DNA from: UBA5189 sp040389445
GTDB lineage: Bacteria > Chloroflexota > Limnocylindria > Limnocylindrales > CSP1-4
Direction of reading: 5' to 3'
Assembly (NCBI GenBank): GCA_040389445.1
Contig: JAZJZX010000006.1
Location: 28,512 to 92,511, forward strand
DNA length: 64,000 bases
Shown here piece after piece: positions 24,424 to 31,269 of this stretch. Within the stretch, counting starts at the first letter, position 1. The number at the start of each line of letters is the position of its first letter. The notes under the pieces were generated by a model, which had not been told where the DNA came from, made no database searches, and worked only from the letters and a program-made list of their open reading frames with translations. A program made the position numbers and the translations under genes.

Positions 24424-24723
24424 TCAGCGAGCGATCATCTGAATGAGGCGATAGGCCTCGAGGACCCGTGGATCCGCGAGCCGGTAATAGACCGTGCTGC
24501 CGTCGCGCCGAGTGGTCACCAACCCGGCCGCCCGAAGGACGGCGAGATGCTGGCTCATGTTCGGGACCTGGCACCCGACGCGGGTCGAGAGATCGCTGAC
24601 CGATACCTCGCCGTCCGCCAGGGACTCGAGCACGCACAGGCGCTTTGGATCCGCCAGTGCCCGGCCGATGACGGCCGTCCGCTGGTAGGCATCCTCGATC
24701 GTTGCTGTGGGTGCCGTTGCCAT
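24424..24723 (-). CDS. ArsR-family winged-helix repressor
   Basis: Regulator of 99 aa. The winged helix-turn-helix is clear: IGRALADPKRLCVLESLADG, then VSDLSTRVGCQVPNMSQHLA (recognition helix) and the wing TTRRDGSTVYYRL. A single Cys in VGCQV could serve in sensing; the two-Cys ELCVCDL arsenic site is absent, so the signal may be redox or another metal. The frame is open upstream through a 13-bp tandem repeat, but the ATG at 24723 is chosen because family similarity starts there and a promoter-like site ends 10 nt upstream. Thioredoxin is the next gene, so this is a two-gene operon. Confidence 0.88.
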   Translation of the reverse strand: MATAPTATIEDAYQRTAVIGRALADPKRLCVLESLADGEVSVSDLSTRVGCQVPNMSQHLAVLRAAGLVTTRRDGSTVYYRLADPRVLEAYRLIQMIAR

Positions 24724-24733
24724 GTCGGGTAGA

Positions 24734-24762
24734 AGTATTGCAGCGTTTGCGCAACTACGCAA
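24734..24762 (-). promoter_or_regulatory. Promoter with overlapping operator for arsR-trx
   Basis: On the minus strand TTGCGT (-35 candidate), a 17-bp spacer and an extended -10 TGC-AATACT precede the arsR ATG by 10 nt. The spacer contains the perfect palindrome TTGCGCAA at 24747-24754, and with the -35 forms TTGCG-TAG-TTGCG direct repeats. This is well placed for autorepression by the ArsR protein. Confidence 0.55.
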
Positions 24763-24800
24763 GTCGCTTCCGAGAGGCGCGCGACGCGGGCGTGTGGCGC

Positions 24801-24852
24801 GGGCGGGCGACACGGGCGGGCGACACGGGCGGGCGACACGGGCGGGCGACAC
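24801..24852. repeat. Tandem repeat, 4 x 13 bp
   Basis: Four perfect GGGCGGGCGACAC units lie just upstream of the arsR promoter. The 13-bp period is not a multiple of three, so the repeat is not coding. Confidence 0.88.
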
Positions 24853-25254
24853 GGGCGCGCCTCCTCAGGGCGTGCGGTGCGGGGGCGCGGCGTCCGGAAA
24901 CGAGCCCGTGAGTCGCTTTGAGGTGCATCTTTGCGACGACTGAGCTCGTCACGCTGCCGGAATCGACGCTCCGCGGTGCGTGATGAGCGTGCTCGACCAC
25001 GGAATGCCGCGTCAGGCGCATCAAGGCGCCGGNNNNNNNNNNNNNNNNNNNNNNNNNNNNNNNNNNNNNNNNNNNNNNNNNNNNNNNNNNNNNNNNNNNN
25101 NNNNNNNNNNNNNNNNNNNNNNNNNNNNNNNNACGGCATGGTCGACGCGCCGGACGGCATGGTCGACGCGCCGGACGGCATGGTCGACGCGCCGGACGGC
25201 ATGGTCGAGCCACCGACGTGGGACCTGCACGCGCGCCGGCCACCGAGCCCGGGG
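24853..25254. other. Intergenic region containing a scaffold gap
   Basis: No gene is recognised on either side of the 100-N run at 25033-25132. The frames that appear to cross it are artefacts of translating N. The bases before the gap end in GGCGCCGG, which resembles the end of the 21-bp repeat unit that follows the gap, so the repeat probably continues through it and broke the assembly. The gap length of exactly 100 is likely a placeholder. Confidence 0.8.
25133..25207. repeat. Tandem repeat, 3.5 x 21 bp, truncated by the gap
   Basis: Three perfect ACGGCATGGTCGACGCGCCGG units and a partial fourth start directly at the gap edge. Each unit holds a GTCGAC palindrome. In one frame it reads Asp-Gly-Met-Val-Asp-Ala-Pro, but no gene is supported. 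Confidence 0.88.
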
Positions 25255-25260
25255 TATCCT
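25255..25260 (+). promoter_or_regulatory. Predicted -10 element (TATCCT) for the threonine dehydratase gene
   Basis: TATCCT is followed by 6 nt and the ATG at 25267, in the leaderless arrangement. The same hexamer precedes tRNA-Lys and the aldehyde dehydrogenase gene. Confidence 0.45.
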
Positions 25261-25266
25261 GAGCCG

Positions 25267-26277
25267 ATGACATCCCCGGACATGGTCGGCCTCGCGCGCA
25301 TTCGCGAGGCGCGATTGGTCATCGCAGATCGTGTCCATCGAACCCCGATCCTGGGCTCGGCCGCCGCGGCACGGCTCGTGACGGCGAATCGAGGTGTACG
25401 GCTGGCGGGGGAACGGCTCTACCTGAAGGCCGAGCATCTCCAGAAGACCGGCTCGTTCAAGCCGCGGGGGATGACTGCGCGGGTCGCCAGCCTGTCGCCG
25501 GACGAGCGGCGGCGCGGGATCATCACGGTTTCGGCCGGCAATGCCGCCCAGGGCTATGCATTCGCGGGCGCCGCATTGGGGGTCCCGGTGACGGTCGTCA
25601 TGCCTGCGGCGGCGGTTCGCTCGAAGGCGGATGCGGCGGCCGGCTACGGCGCTCGCGTCGTGCTGGAGGGTGACGACTTCAGCGCAACCTTTGCGGCGAT
25701 GGACCGGATCCGGGAGGAGGAAGGGCTCGTCTTCTGCCATCCGTTCGACGATCCGGACGTCATTGCCGGCCACGGATCCGCGGGCCTCGAACTCGTGGAG
25801 GACCTGCCCGAAGTCGATGTCGTGGTCGTGGGGATCGGGGGTGGCGGGCTCATCTCCGGTATTGCGGCGGCGGTCAAGGGCGTCCGCCCGTCCACCCGGA
25901 TCTATGGCGTGGAACCTGTCGGCAGCAACGCCATCCAGCAGGGGCTCGCGGCCGGGGAGCCGGTGAGCATGGTCCCGGTCAGCGTGGCCGACGGTCTCAA
26001 TGCGCCGTTCGCCGGCCTGCTTCCGCTCGCCATGATCGGCGCGTATGTCGACGACGTGATCCTGATCGACGACCCGACGATCCTGGGCGGGCTCCGCTTC
26101 GCGCTCGAGCGCATGAAGCAGGTGCTCGAGCCGGCGGGAGCGGCGGCTCTCGCCGCGACGCTCACCGGGAAGATCCCCGTTCGCGAGGGTGAGACCGTCG
26201 TCGTGGTCCTGTCCGGTGGCAACGTCGAGGTCTCGCGGCTGGGTGAGCTGATCGCCGCGGCCGGACCGGTGATCTGA
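25267..26277 (+). CDS. Threonine/serine dehydratase, fold type II PLP enzyme
   Basis: Predicted L-threonine or L-serine deaminase of 336 aa. The PLP lysine is K65 in KTGSFKPRG, the substrate loop is SAGNAAQGYA at 89-98, and the phosphate-binding GGGGLISG begins at 191. There is no C-terminal ACT regulatory domain, so it is the short catabolic or biodegradative type (TdcB-like), also similar to serine racemase. The ATG at 25267 is set by the upstream hexamer; the longer open frame runs through the 21-bp repeat and gap and is not real. It stands alone and is followed by a 38-bp tandem repeat. Confidence 0.88.
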   Translation: MTSPDMVGLARIREARLVIADRVHRTPILGSAAAARLVTANRGVRLAGERLYLKAEHLQKTGSFKPRGMTARVASLSPDERRRGIITVSAGNAAQGYAFAGAALGVPVTVVMPAAAVRSKADAAAGYGARVVLEGDDFSATFAAMDRIREEEGLVFCHPFDDPDVIAGHGSAGLELVEDLPEVDVVVVGIGGGGLISGIAAAVKGVRPSTRIYGVEPVGSNAIQQGLAAGEPVSMVPVSVADGLNAPFAGLLPLAMIGAYVDDVILIDDPTILGGLRFALERMKQVLEPAGAAALAATLTGKIPVREGETVVVVLSGGNVEVSRLGELIAAAGPVI

Positions 26278-26285
26278 CCCACCTG

Positions 26286-26384
26286 GCGGCGAGAGCGCGC
26301 TGACCCATGGTCTGACCAACGTCGCGGCGAGAGCGCGCTGACCCATGGTCTGACCAACGTCGCGGCGAGAGCGCGCTGACCCAC
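26286..26384. repeat. Tandem repeat, 2.6 x 38 bp
   Basis: Two perfect 38-bp units starting GCGGCGAGAGCGCGCTGACC, at 26286-26323 and 26324-26361, are followed by a partial third. They directly follow the dehydratase stop codon. Without spacers this is not a CRISPR array. Confidence 0.88.
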
Positions 26385-26442
26385 GTCGGAGCGCGTGCCG
26401 CGGGCTGACTCGGCGTCGCGGCGACTCGATGCCTTGCCGGCC

Positions 26443-26847
26443 CTAGCCGATGCCCAGCTCCTCCAGCCGGTCGTCGTCGATGCCCATGTGGTGGGCGAGC
26501 TCGTGGATCACGGTGATCCGCACCTCCTCGGCAAGGGCATCGGGATCCGGGAAGTCCTCCTGCAACGGCATCCGGAAGAGCGTGATCCGATTCGGCACCG
26601 TCAGCCAGTCGGCCTGGAACTCGGTCCGGGGCACGCCCTCGTACAGGCCGTACAGGTCGTCGTCCAGGGACAAGCCGTTGTCGAGGAGCTGGTCGTCGGT
26701 AGGCCAGTCGTCGATCACGATGGCGACCTCGACCAGGGCATCGCGAAAGGGCGACGGAATCGATGCGATCGCACGGTCGACCAGATCGGCGAAGGCGTCG
26801 GCCGACGGCTCGCGGTGACGGCGAGGGCCTCGCGCTCGTCTTGCCAT
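26443..26847 (-). CDS. Metallopeptidase-family protein (minimal zincin)
   Basis: Small zincin-like protein of 134 aa. The zinc site is HELAHHMGID: H115, E116 and H119 with D124 as likely third ligand, the HExxHxxGxxD pattern of the PF06262-type family. The N-terminal part holds the acidic segment IDDWPTDDQLLDNG and the strand RITLFRMPLQEDFP that typify these proteins. Their substrates are unknown. A basic N-terminal tail (MARRARGPRRHR) is probably disordered. The start is supported by a TACGAT hexamer 9 nt upstream. It is divergent from the deacetylase-like gene, with 58 bp between starts. Confidence 0.85.
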   Translation of the reverse strand: MARRARGPRRHREPSADAFADLVDRAIASIPSPFRDALVEVAIVIDDWPTDDQLLDNGLSLDDDLYGLYEGVPRTEFQADWLTVPNRITLFRMPLQEDFPDPDALAEEVRITVIHELAHHMGIDDDRLEELGIG

Positions 26848-26856
26848 GTGGCCCCC

Positions 26857-26862
26857 ATCGTA
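26857..26862 (-). promoter_or_regulatory. Predicted -10 element (TACGAT) for the zincin gene
   Basis: TACGAT on the minus strand ends 9 nt before the ATG at 26847. It is back to back with the promoter of the divergent deacetylase-like gene. Confidence 0.4.
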
Positions 26863-26892
26863 GCCCTCGCGGCCACCCCGCCGGCGAGCGGG

Positions 26893-26898
26893 TAGGAT
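26893..26898 (+). promoter_or_regulatory. Predicted -10 element (TAGGAT) for the deacetylase/folE operon
   Basis: TAGGAT is followed by 7 nt and the ATG at 26906. An earlier in-frame ATG at 26897 overlaps the hexamer itself, so it is unlikely to be transcribed. Confidence 0.45.
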
Positions 26899-26905
26899 GC
26901 CCGGA

Positions 26906-28027
26906 ATGAAGGTCGTCTACACGCCCGGCCACCTCGCCCATGACGTCACCCACGAGACCTACCTCGGGATTGCCATACCGGCCAACGAGGTAGCCGAGCG
27001 GGCGGAGCGGATTCGTGTCGCGCTCGAAGCCGACGGGGGGTTCGAGCTCGTCGAGTCAGCCGGGCACGGTCTCGAGCCGATTCTCGCCGTACACGACGAG
27101 GGACTCGTGCGGTTCGTCGAAACGGCGTGGACCGAACTGCGTGGTCAGGGGGTGGACCGATCGTTTCTGGTCGCCGACACGTACCCGGTGCGCGCCATGT
27201 TCGAGGGGATGAGCGACGAAGCCATCGGGCGGCTGCGTGAACCCGTCGCGATCGGCGGTCGCACCGGCTACTACGGCCTGGACAGCAGCAACCCGCTGGT
27301 CCAGGGCACCTGGCGTGCCGCGCTCGGCGCCGTGGATGTGGCCCTGACCACGGCCGATCTGATCGTGGAGGGCGGTGAGCAGACGGCCTACGGACTCTGC
27401 CGCCCGCCGGGCCACCACGCCGCGCGCTCGATGGCCGGCGGGTACTGCTTCTTCAACAATGCGGCCATCGCCGCGGAGTCGATCACCCGCCGAACAGGGG
27501 AGCAGGTGGCCATCCTCGACGTGGACGTACACCACGGCAACGGGACCCAGCAGATCTTCTGGCGCCGGGGTGACGTGCTGTACGCCTCGATCCACGCAGA
27601 TCCGGCGCACCTCTACCCCTTCTTCCTCGGCTATGCCGACGAGACGGGCGAGGGGCCCGGCGCCGGCGCCAACTTCAATCAGCCGCTGCCCGCCGGCACG
27701 GATGACGTCCGATATCTCGAGGCGATCGACCGGGCCGTCGAGGCGATCGGCCGGACGCCGGGCAGCATCGTGGTGGTCTCGCTCGGGTTCGATACCTTCG
27801 GACAGGATCCCATCGGGACCTTTGCCCTGACCACCGCCGTGTACCACGAGGTCGGCCGGCGCGTGGCGGGTCTCGGTCGTCGACTCGTGATCCTCCAGGA
27901 GGGCGGATACCACCGACCGTCGCTCGGCGACAACGCGCGGGCGTGGCTTCGCGGGGCCGAGGGTCGCGGGTATGACCCGCTCCCCGCTGGCGGCTTCGGG
28001 CCCGATGGTGCGAGGATCCCCGCATGA
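26906..28027 (+). CDS. Histone-deacetylase-family amidohydrolase, acetylpolyamine-type
   Basis: Zinc-dependent deacetylase of 373 aa. The catalytic His pair is H170-H171 in RPPGHHA, the metal ligands D207 and H209 lie in DVDVHHGNGTQ, and a later SLGFDTFGQDP supplies another Asp. The GFDTFxxDP form and the extended loop with LDSSNPLVQGTW resemble bacterial acetylpolyamine amidohydrolases more than AcuC. Predicted role: release of acetate from acetylated polyamines or related amides. The start is placed at 26906 because the promoter hexamer overlaps the earlier ATG. Its stop overlaps the folE start by ATGA, so the two are translationally coupled, an association without an obvious metabolic reason. 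Confidence 0.87.
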   Translation: MKVVYTPGHLAHDVTHETYLGIAIPANEVAERAERIRVALEADGGFELVESAGHGLEPILAVHDEGLVRFVETAWTELRGQGVDRSFLVADTYPVRAMFEGMSDEAIGRLREPVAIGGRTGYYGLDSSNPLVQGTWRAALGAVDVALTTADLIVEGGEQTAYGLCRPPGHHAARSMAGGYCFFNNAAIAAESITRRTGEQVAILDVDVHHGNGTQQIFWRRGDVLYASIHADPAHLYPFFLGYADETGEGPGAGANFNQPLPAGTDDVRYLEAIDRAVEAIGRTPGSIVVVSLGFDTFGQDPIGTFALTTAVYHEVGRRVAGLGRRLVILQEGGYHRPSLGDNARAWLRGAEGRGYDPLPAGGFGPDGARIPA

Positions 28028-28722
28028 GCAAGGAACTGCCGGAGGCCGTGCGCAAGCTCGTGGCCGAGATCGAGACCGAGATCGGCGAATCGGACGAGGC
28101 GGCCCTCGCCGCCCCGATCGAGGGGTCCGTCGCGCGCCACGGCAACGGGCACGGCAACGGCCGGGTGGAGGAAGCGGTCCGCGACATCCTCGTCGAGATC
28201 GGGGAGGACCCGGTGCGTGATGGGCTGATCGGGACTCCGGAGCGCGTCCACCGGATGTACGCGGAACTCACCGCCGGCTACCACGTCGACCCCGAGAGAC
28301 TGGTCAACGGCGCCATCTTCGAGGTCGACTATTCCGAGATGGTGGTGGTCAAGGACATCCCGTTCTACTCGCTGTGCGAGCACCATCTCCTGCCGTTCTT
28401 CGGCACGGCGTCCGTCGCCTACATCCCACGCGGCCGTGTCATCGGTCTGTCCAAGATCCCGCGGATCGTGGAGATGTTCGCCCGGCGTCTCCAGATCCAG
28501 GAGCGGATGACGCAGCAGATCGCCGACTTCGTCAGCGAGCGCCTCGATCCGCACGGTGTCGGCGTCGTCGTCGAGGCGAACCACCTGTGTGCGGTCATGC
28601 GAGGCATTCGCAAGCCGGGCACCGTCATGACGACCTCGGCCGTGCTCGGCCTGTTCCGAACGCGGGACCGGACGCGCGCCGAGTTCTTCAGCCACCTGGA
28701 CCGTCGCCCATCCGGCGCGTGA
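28024..28722 (+). CDS. folE: GTP cyclohydrolase I
   Basis: Converts GTP to dihydroneopterin triphosphate, the first step of folate and pterin synthesis. The zinc and substrate motif CEHHLLPFFG starts at C118, with H120-H121; later landmarks are GLSKIPRIVEMFARRLQIQE, ERMTQQIADF and NHLCAVMRGI with the second zinc Cys. Length 232 aa is longer than usual because of an acidic N-terminal extension of about 45 residues with a GNGHGNG stretch. It overlaps the upstream deacetylase-like gene by 4 bp. The downstream mutase subunit has its own promoter hexamer. Confidence 0.95.
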   Translation: MSKELPEAVRKLVAEIETEIGESDEAALAAPIEGSVARHGNGHGNGRVEEAVRDILVEIGEDPVRDGLIGTPERVHRMYAELTAGYHVDPERLVNGAIFEVDYSEMVVVKDIPFYSLCEHHLLPFFGTASVAYIPRGRVIGLSKIPRIVEMFARRLQIQERMTQQIADFVSERLDPHGVGVVVEANHLCAVMRGIRKPGTVMTTSAVLGLFRTRDRTRAEFFSHLDRRPSGA

Positions 28723-28738
28723 GGGTTGGGCCGGCGCC

Positions 28739-28744
28739 TACAAT
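28739..28744 (+). promoter_or_regulatory. Predicted -10 element (TACAAT) for the mutase small subunit
   Basis: TACAAT is followed by 6 nt and the ATG at 28751. This is one of the closest matches to the sigma-70 -10 consensus in the window. Confidence 0.5.
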
Positions 28745-28750
28745 CGTGCC

Positions 28751-29155
28751 ATGACAGATCGCCCGATCAAGGTGCTCATCGCCAAGCCGGGTCTCGACGG
28801 CCACGATCGCGGTGCCAAGGTCCTGGCCCGCGGTCTTCGCGACGAGGGCTTCGAGGTCGTCTACACCGGACTCCGGCAGACGCCCGAGATGGTGGCCACC
28901 GCGGCGCTCCAGGAGGACGTGGACGTCGTGGGCTTGTCGATCCTGTCAGGAGCCCATATGACGCTCGTCCCGCGAGTCTGCCGGATCCTGCAGGAGGCCG
29001 GCCTGACCGATGTGATGGTGGTGCTCGGCGGGATCATCCCGGACGACGACGCGGAAGAGCTGCGCAAGCTCGGGGTCTCGGGGATCTTCGGACCCGGCAC
29101 GACGATTGTCGAGGTCGCTGAATTCCTGCGCGCGAACGTTCGCGCTCGCGACTGA
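28751..29155 (+). CDS. Acyl-CoA mutase small subunit (B12-binding)
   Basis: Adenosylcobalamin-binding subunit of 134 aa. The signature is KPGLDGHDRGAKV with H18 as the axial cobalt ligand, followed by LSILSGAH and VLGGIIPDDD, which line the nucleotide tail pocket. Size and motif match the small subunits of split mutases such as IcmB. The matching large subunit is at 21314, about 5.7 kb upstream. The G-protein chaperone gene follows immediately, so subunit and chaperone are made together. If the large subunit is an isobutyryl-CoA mutase as its active-site residues suggest, this is its B12 partner. Confidence 0.93.
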   Translation: MTDRPIKVLIAKPGLDGHDRGAKVLARGLRDEGFEVVYTGLRQTPEMVATAALQEDVDVVGLSILSGAHMTLVPRVCRILQEAGLTDVMVVLGGIIPDDDAEELRKLGVSGIFGPGTTIVEVAEFLRANVRARD

Positions 29156-29171
29156 GTTGGGCACGCACGGC

Positions 29172-30296
29172 GTGCGGGCGACGGATCCGGTGGCGCGTGC
29201 CCGCGCATTGACCGATGCCGCGACGGCGGGGGACCGCCGCGCGCTCGCAAGGCTCCTGACCGGCGTCGAGAACCGAACCCCGACGGCGGAAGCGGCGCTG
29301 CGTCTGCTCTATCCGATGGCCGGGAAGGCCCACATCGTCGGGATCACCGGTGCGCCGGGTTCCGGCAAGTCCACGCTGGTGGCGGCCCTGATCGCGGAGG
29401 CTCGCGCGGCCGACCGCGCCGTGGGTGTCGTGGCGGTCGATCCGTCGAGCCCGATCACCGGCGGGGCGCTCCTCGGCGATCGCGTTCGCATGCAGGCGTA
29501 CGCATCCGACCGCGACGTGTTCATCCGATCGATGGCGTCGCGTGGTCACGCGGGCGGCCTCGCGGCAACCTCGGCCGCAGCCGCGGCGGTCATGGATGCC
29601 TGCGGGTTCGATCTCGTCCTGATCGAGACGGTCGGGACGGGCCAGAGCGAGGTCGAGGTGGCGGCGGCGGCGGACACAACCGTTGTCCTCGAAGCACCCG
29701 AGATGGGCGACGAGGTCCAGGCGATCAAGGCGGGACTGCTCGAGGTGGCCGATATCGTGGTGGTCAACAAGGGCGACCGCCCGGGCGCCCAGCGCACCGC
29801 GTCCCAGCTGCGAGCCATGCTCGTGGCGGTTGCCCGGGTCGGGACGGCCGACCGGAGTCACCATGGAGCCGCCGCTGAGCCCGGCCGCCACGGCATCCCG
29901 GATTCGGCCGTGGTCGCCGGGACCTCGGGGCCCCGGCAGGCACCGCCGACGGCTCCAGCGCCGGACCCTGCGCCGGACCCTGCGCCGGACCCTGCGCGCC
30001 CGCGGCCCAAGCAGCCAGAGGTCCTCATCACCACGGCCACCAGCGGCGTCGGCATTCCCGAATTGCTCGCCGCCCTGAACCGGCATCGCGCCCTGGGACC
30101 CGAAGGGCACGGCGCGGCGGCGCGTCTGGCCAGGGCGGAGGCTCAGGTCTGGTCGATCCTCGCGGATCGCACGCGGGCCGCGCTCGCAGAGCCGCATCGA
30201 CGCGACCGGAGCGTGGCGATCCTGCAGGCGGTCGCGGACCACGAGCTCGACCCGTTCGCGGCTGCAGACAAGCTGCTCGCCGCACTCCGCGAGTGA
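29172..30296 (+). CDS. MeaB-family G-protein chaperone of B12 mutase
   Basis: SIMIBI-class GTPase of about 374 aa that gates cofactor loading and protects the mutase. The P-loop is GAPGSGKSTL, the Mg-binding segment is VVAVDPSSPITGGALLGDR, the switch region has DLVLIETVGTGQSE, and VVNKGDR is the guanine-specificity motif. A low-complexity insertion of about 55 residues (centred on APDPAPDPAPDP) interrupts the domain after the specificity motif and before LITTATSGVGIPEL. The start is uncertain: GTG at 29172 is chosen, TTG at 29157 directly after the previous stop is the alternative. It ends with the family's C-terminal dimerisation helices. Confidence 0.9.
   Translation: MRATDPVARARALTDAATAGDRRALARLLTGVENRTPTAEAALRLLYPMAGKAHIVGITGAPGSGKSTLVAALIAEARAADRAVGVVAVDPSSPITGGALLGDRVRMQAYASDRDVFIRSMASRGHAGGLAATSAAAAAVMDACGFDLVLIETVGTGQSEVEVAAAADTTVVLEAPEMGDEVQAIKAGLLEVADIVVVNKGDRPGAQRTASQLRAMLVAVARVGTADRSHHGAAAEPGRHGIPDSAVVAGTSGPRQAPPTAPAPDPAPDPAPDPARPRPKQPEVLITTATSGVGIPELLAALNRHRALGPEGHGAAARLARAEAQVWSILADRTRAALAEPHRRDRSVAILQAVADHELDPFAAADKLLAALRE
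29958..29993. repeat. In-frame tandem repeat, 3 x 12 bp, inside the MeaB gene
   Basis: Three perfect GCGCCGGACCCT units encode Ala-Pro-Asp-Pro repeats in the insertion of the G domain. Repeat expansion explains the extra residues. Confidence 0.88.
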
Positions 30297-30379
30297 TCGC
30301 CGGCGCACGCAGCCGCGCGGTCGGCCTCGCCCGCATCGGCGGCATGGCAGGCGTGGCGCATCGGCGGCACGACCACCGC

Positions 30380-30385
30380 TAGACT
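30380..30385 (+). promoter_or_regulatory. Predicted -10 element (TAGACT) for hbd
   Basis: TAGACT is followed by 6 nt and the ATG at 30392; the hexamer is identical to the one before the J-domain gene. Confidence 0.45.
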
Positions 30386-30391
30386 CCGTCC

Positions 30392-31255
30392 ATGACCATC
30401 GAACGAGTCCTTGTTGCCGGCGCCGGCCTGATGGGTCACGGCATCGGGCAGGTCCACGCCGCCATCGGCTGCCAGGTGACGCTCTATGAGCCGGACCTCG
30501 CGCGGGCCCAGGCAGGGCGTGACCGCATCGCCGGCAACCTCGACCGCGCGGTGACGAAGGGCAGGCTGGACGCCGCGACCCGAGACGAGATCCTGAATCG
30601 GGTCACGGTCACCGCGGACCTGGGGGCTGCACGCGATGCCGACCTCGTCGTCGAGGCCGTGTTCGAGGACGTCGGGATCAAGCAGTCCCTTTGGCGTGCG
30701 ATCGACGGCATTGCCCAGCCCGGCGCGATCTTCGCCTCCAACACGAGCTCCATCTCGATCGACACCCTGGCATCGGCCGTGTCGCCGGCTCGCCGTGAGC
30801 GGTACGTCGGGATGCATTTCTTCAGCCCCGTGCCCGTCATGCCGCTCGTGGAGCTGATCCGGGGCGCGGCCACCACGGACGCAACCGAGGCCTCGATCCG
30901 CGAGCTGACCGACGCCCTGGGCAAGAAGCTCATCGTCTCGGCTGATCGGCCCGGCTTCATCGTCAACCGGATTCTGATGCCCCTGCTGGCCGAGGCGATG
31001 CACACACTCGAAGACGGAACCGGCACGGCGGAAGACATCGACACCGGCGCCAGGGTCGGCCTCAACCACCCGATGGGTCCGCTGGAGCTGGCCGATTTCA
31101 TCGGTCTGGATGTCTGCCTGAACGTGATGAACGTCCTCTACGAGGGCTTCGGGAAGGAGCATTTCAAGCCGCCCAAGGTGCTGGTGGATCTGGTTGCGGC
31201 CGGGCATCTCGGCCAGAAGACGGGCCGCGGCTTCCACACCTACCCGAGGGTTTGA
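30392..31255 (+). CDS. hbd: 3-hydroxybutyryl-CoA dehydrogenase
   Basis: NAD(P)-dependent oxidation of (S)-3-hydroxybutyryl-CoA to acetoacetyl-CoA. The 287-aa length is typical of stand-alone Hbd/PaaH enzymes. The Rossmann signature is GAGLMGHGIG at residues 10-19, and the catalytic His is H142 in MHFFSPVPVM; NRILMPLLAEA and LNHPMGPLELADFIGLD mark the C-terminal dimerisation domain. The next gene is a short-chain acyl-CoA dehydrogenase 14 bp downstream. Together with the nearby mutase and thiolase this supplies most of a butyryl-CoA oxidation sequence. Confidence 0.93.
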   Translation: MTIERVLVAGAGLMGHGIGQVHAAIGCQVTLYEPDLARAQAGRDRIAGNLDRAVTKGRLDAATRDEILNRVTVTADLGAARDADLVVEAVFEDVGIKQSLWRAIDGIAQPGAIFASNTSSISIDTLASAVSPARRERYVGMHFFSPVPVMPLVELIRGAATTDATEASIRELTDALGKKLIVSADRPGFIVNRILMPLLAEAMHTLEDGTGTAEDIDTGARVGLNHPMGPLELADFIGLDVCLNVMNVLYEGFGKEHFKPPKVLVDLVAAGHLGQKTGRGFHTYPRV

Positions 31256-31269
31256 GGACGTGCCACCAA

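Noticed and set aside
24555..26346. Open frames that run through the N gap on both strands
   Set aside because: They depend on translating N as open codons and mix repeat DNA with shadows of the dehydratase and arsR genes.
26286..26384. Possible CRISPR array in the 38-bp repeats
   Set aside because: The units are directly adjacent without spacers and no cas genes are present.
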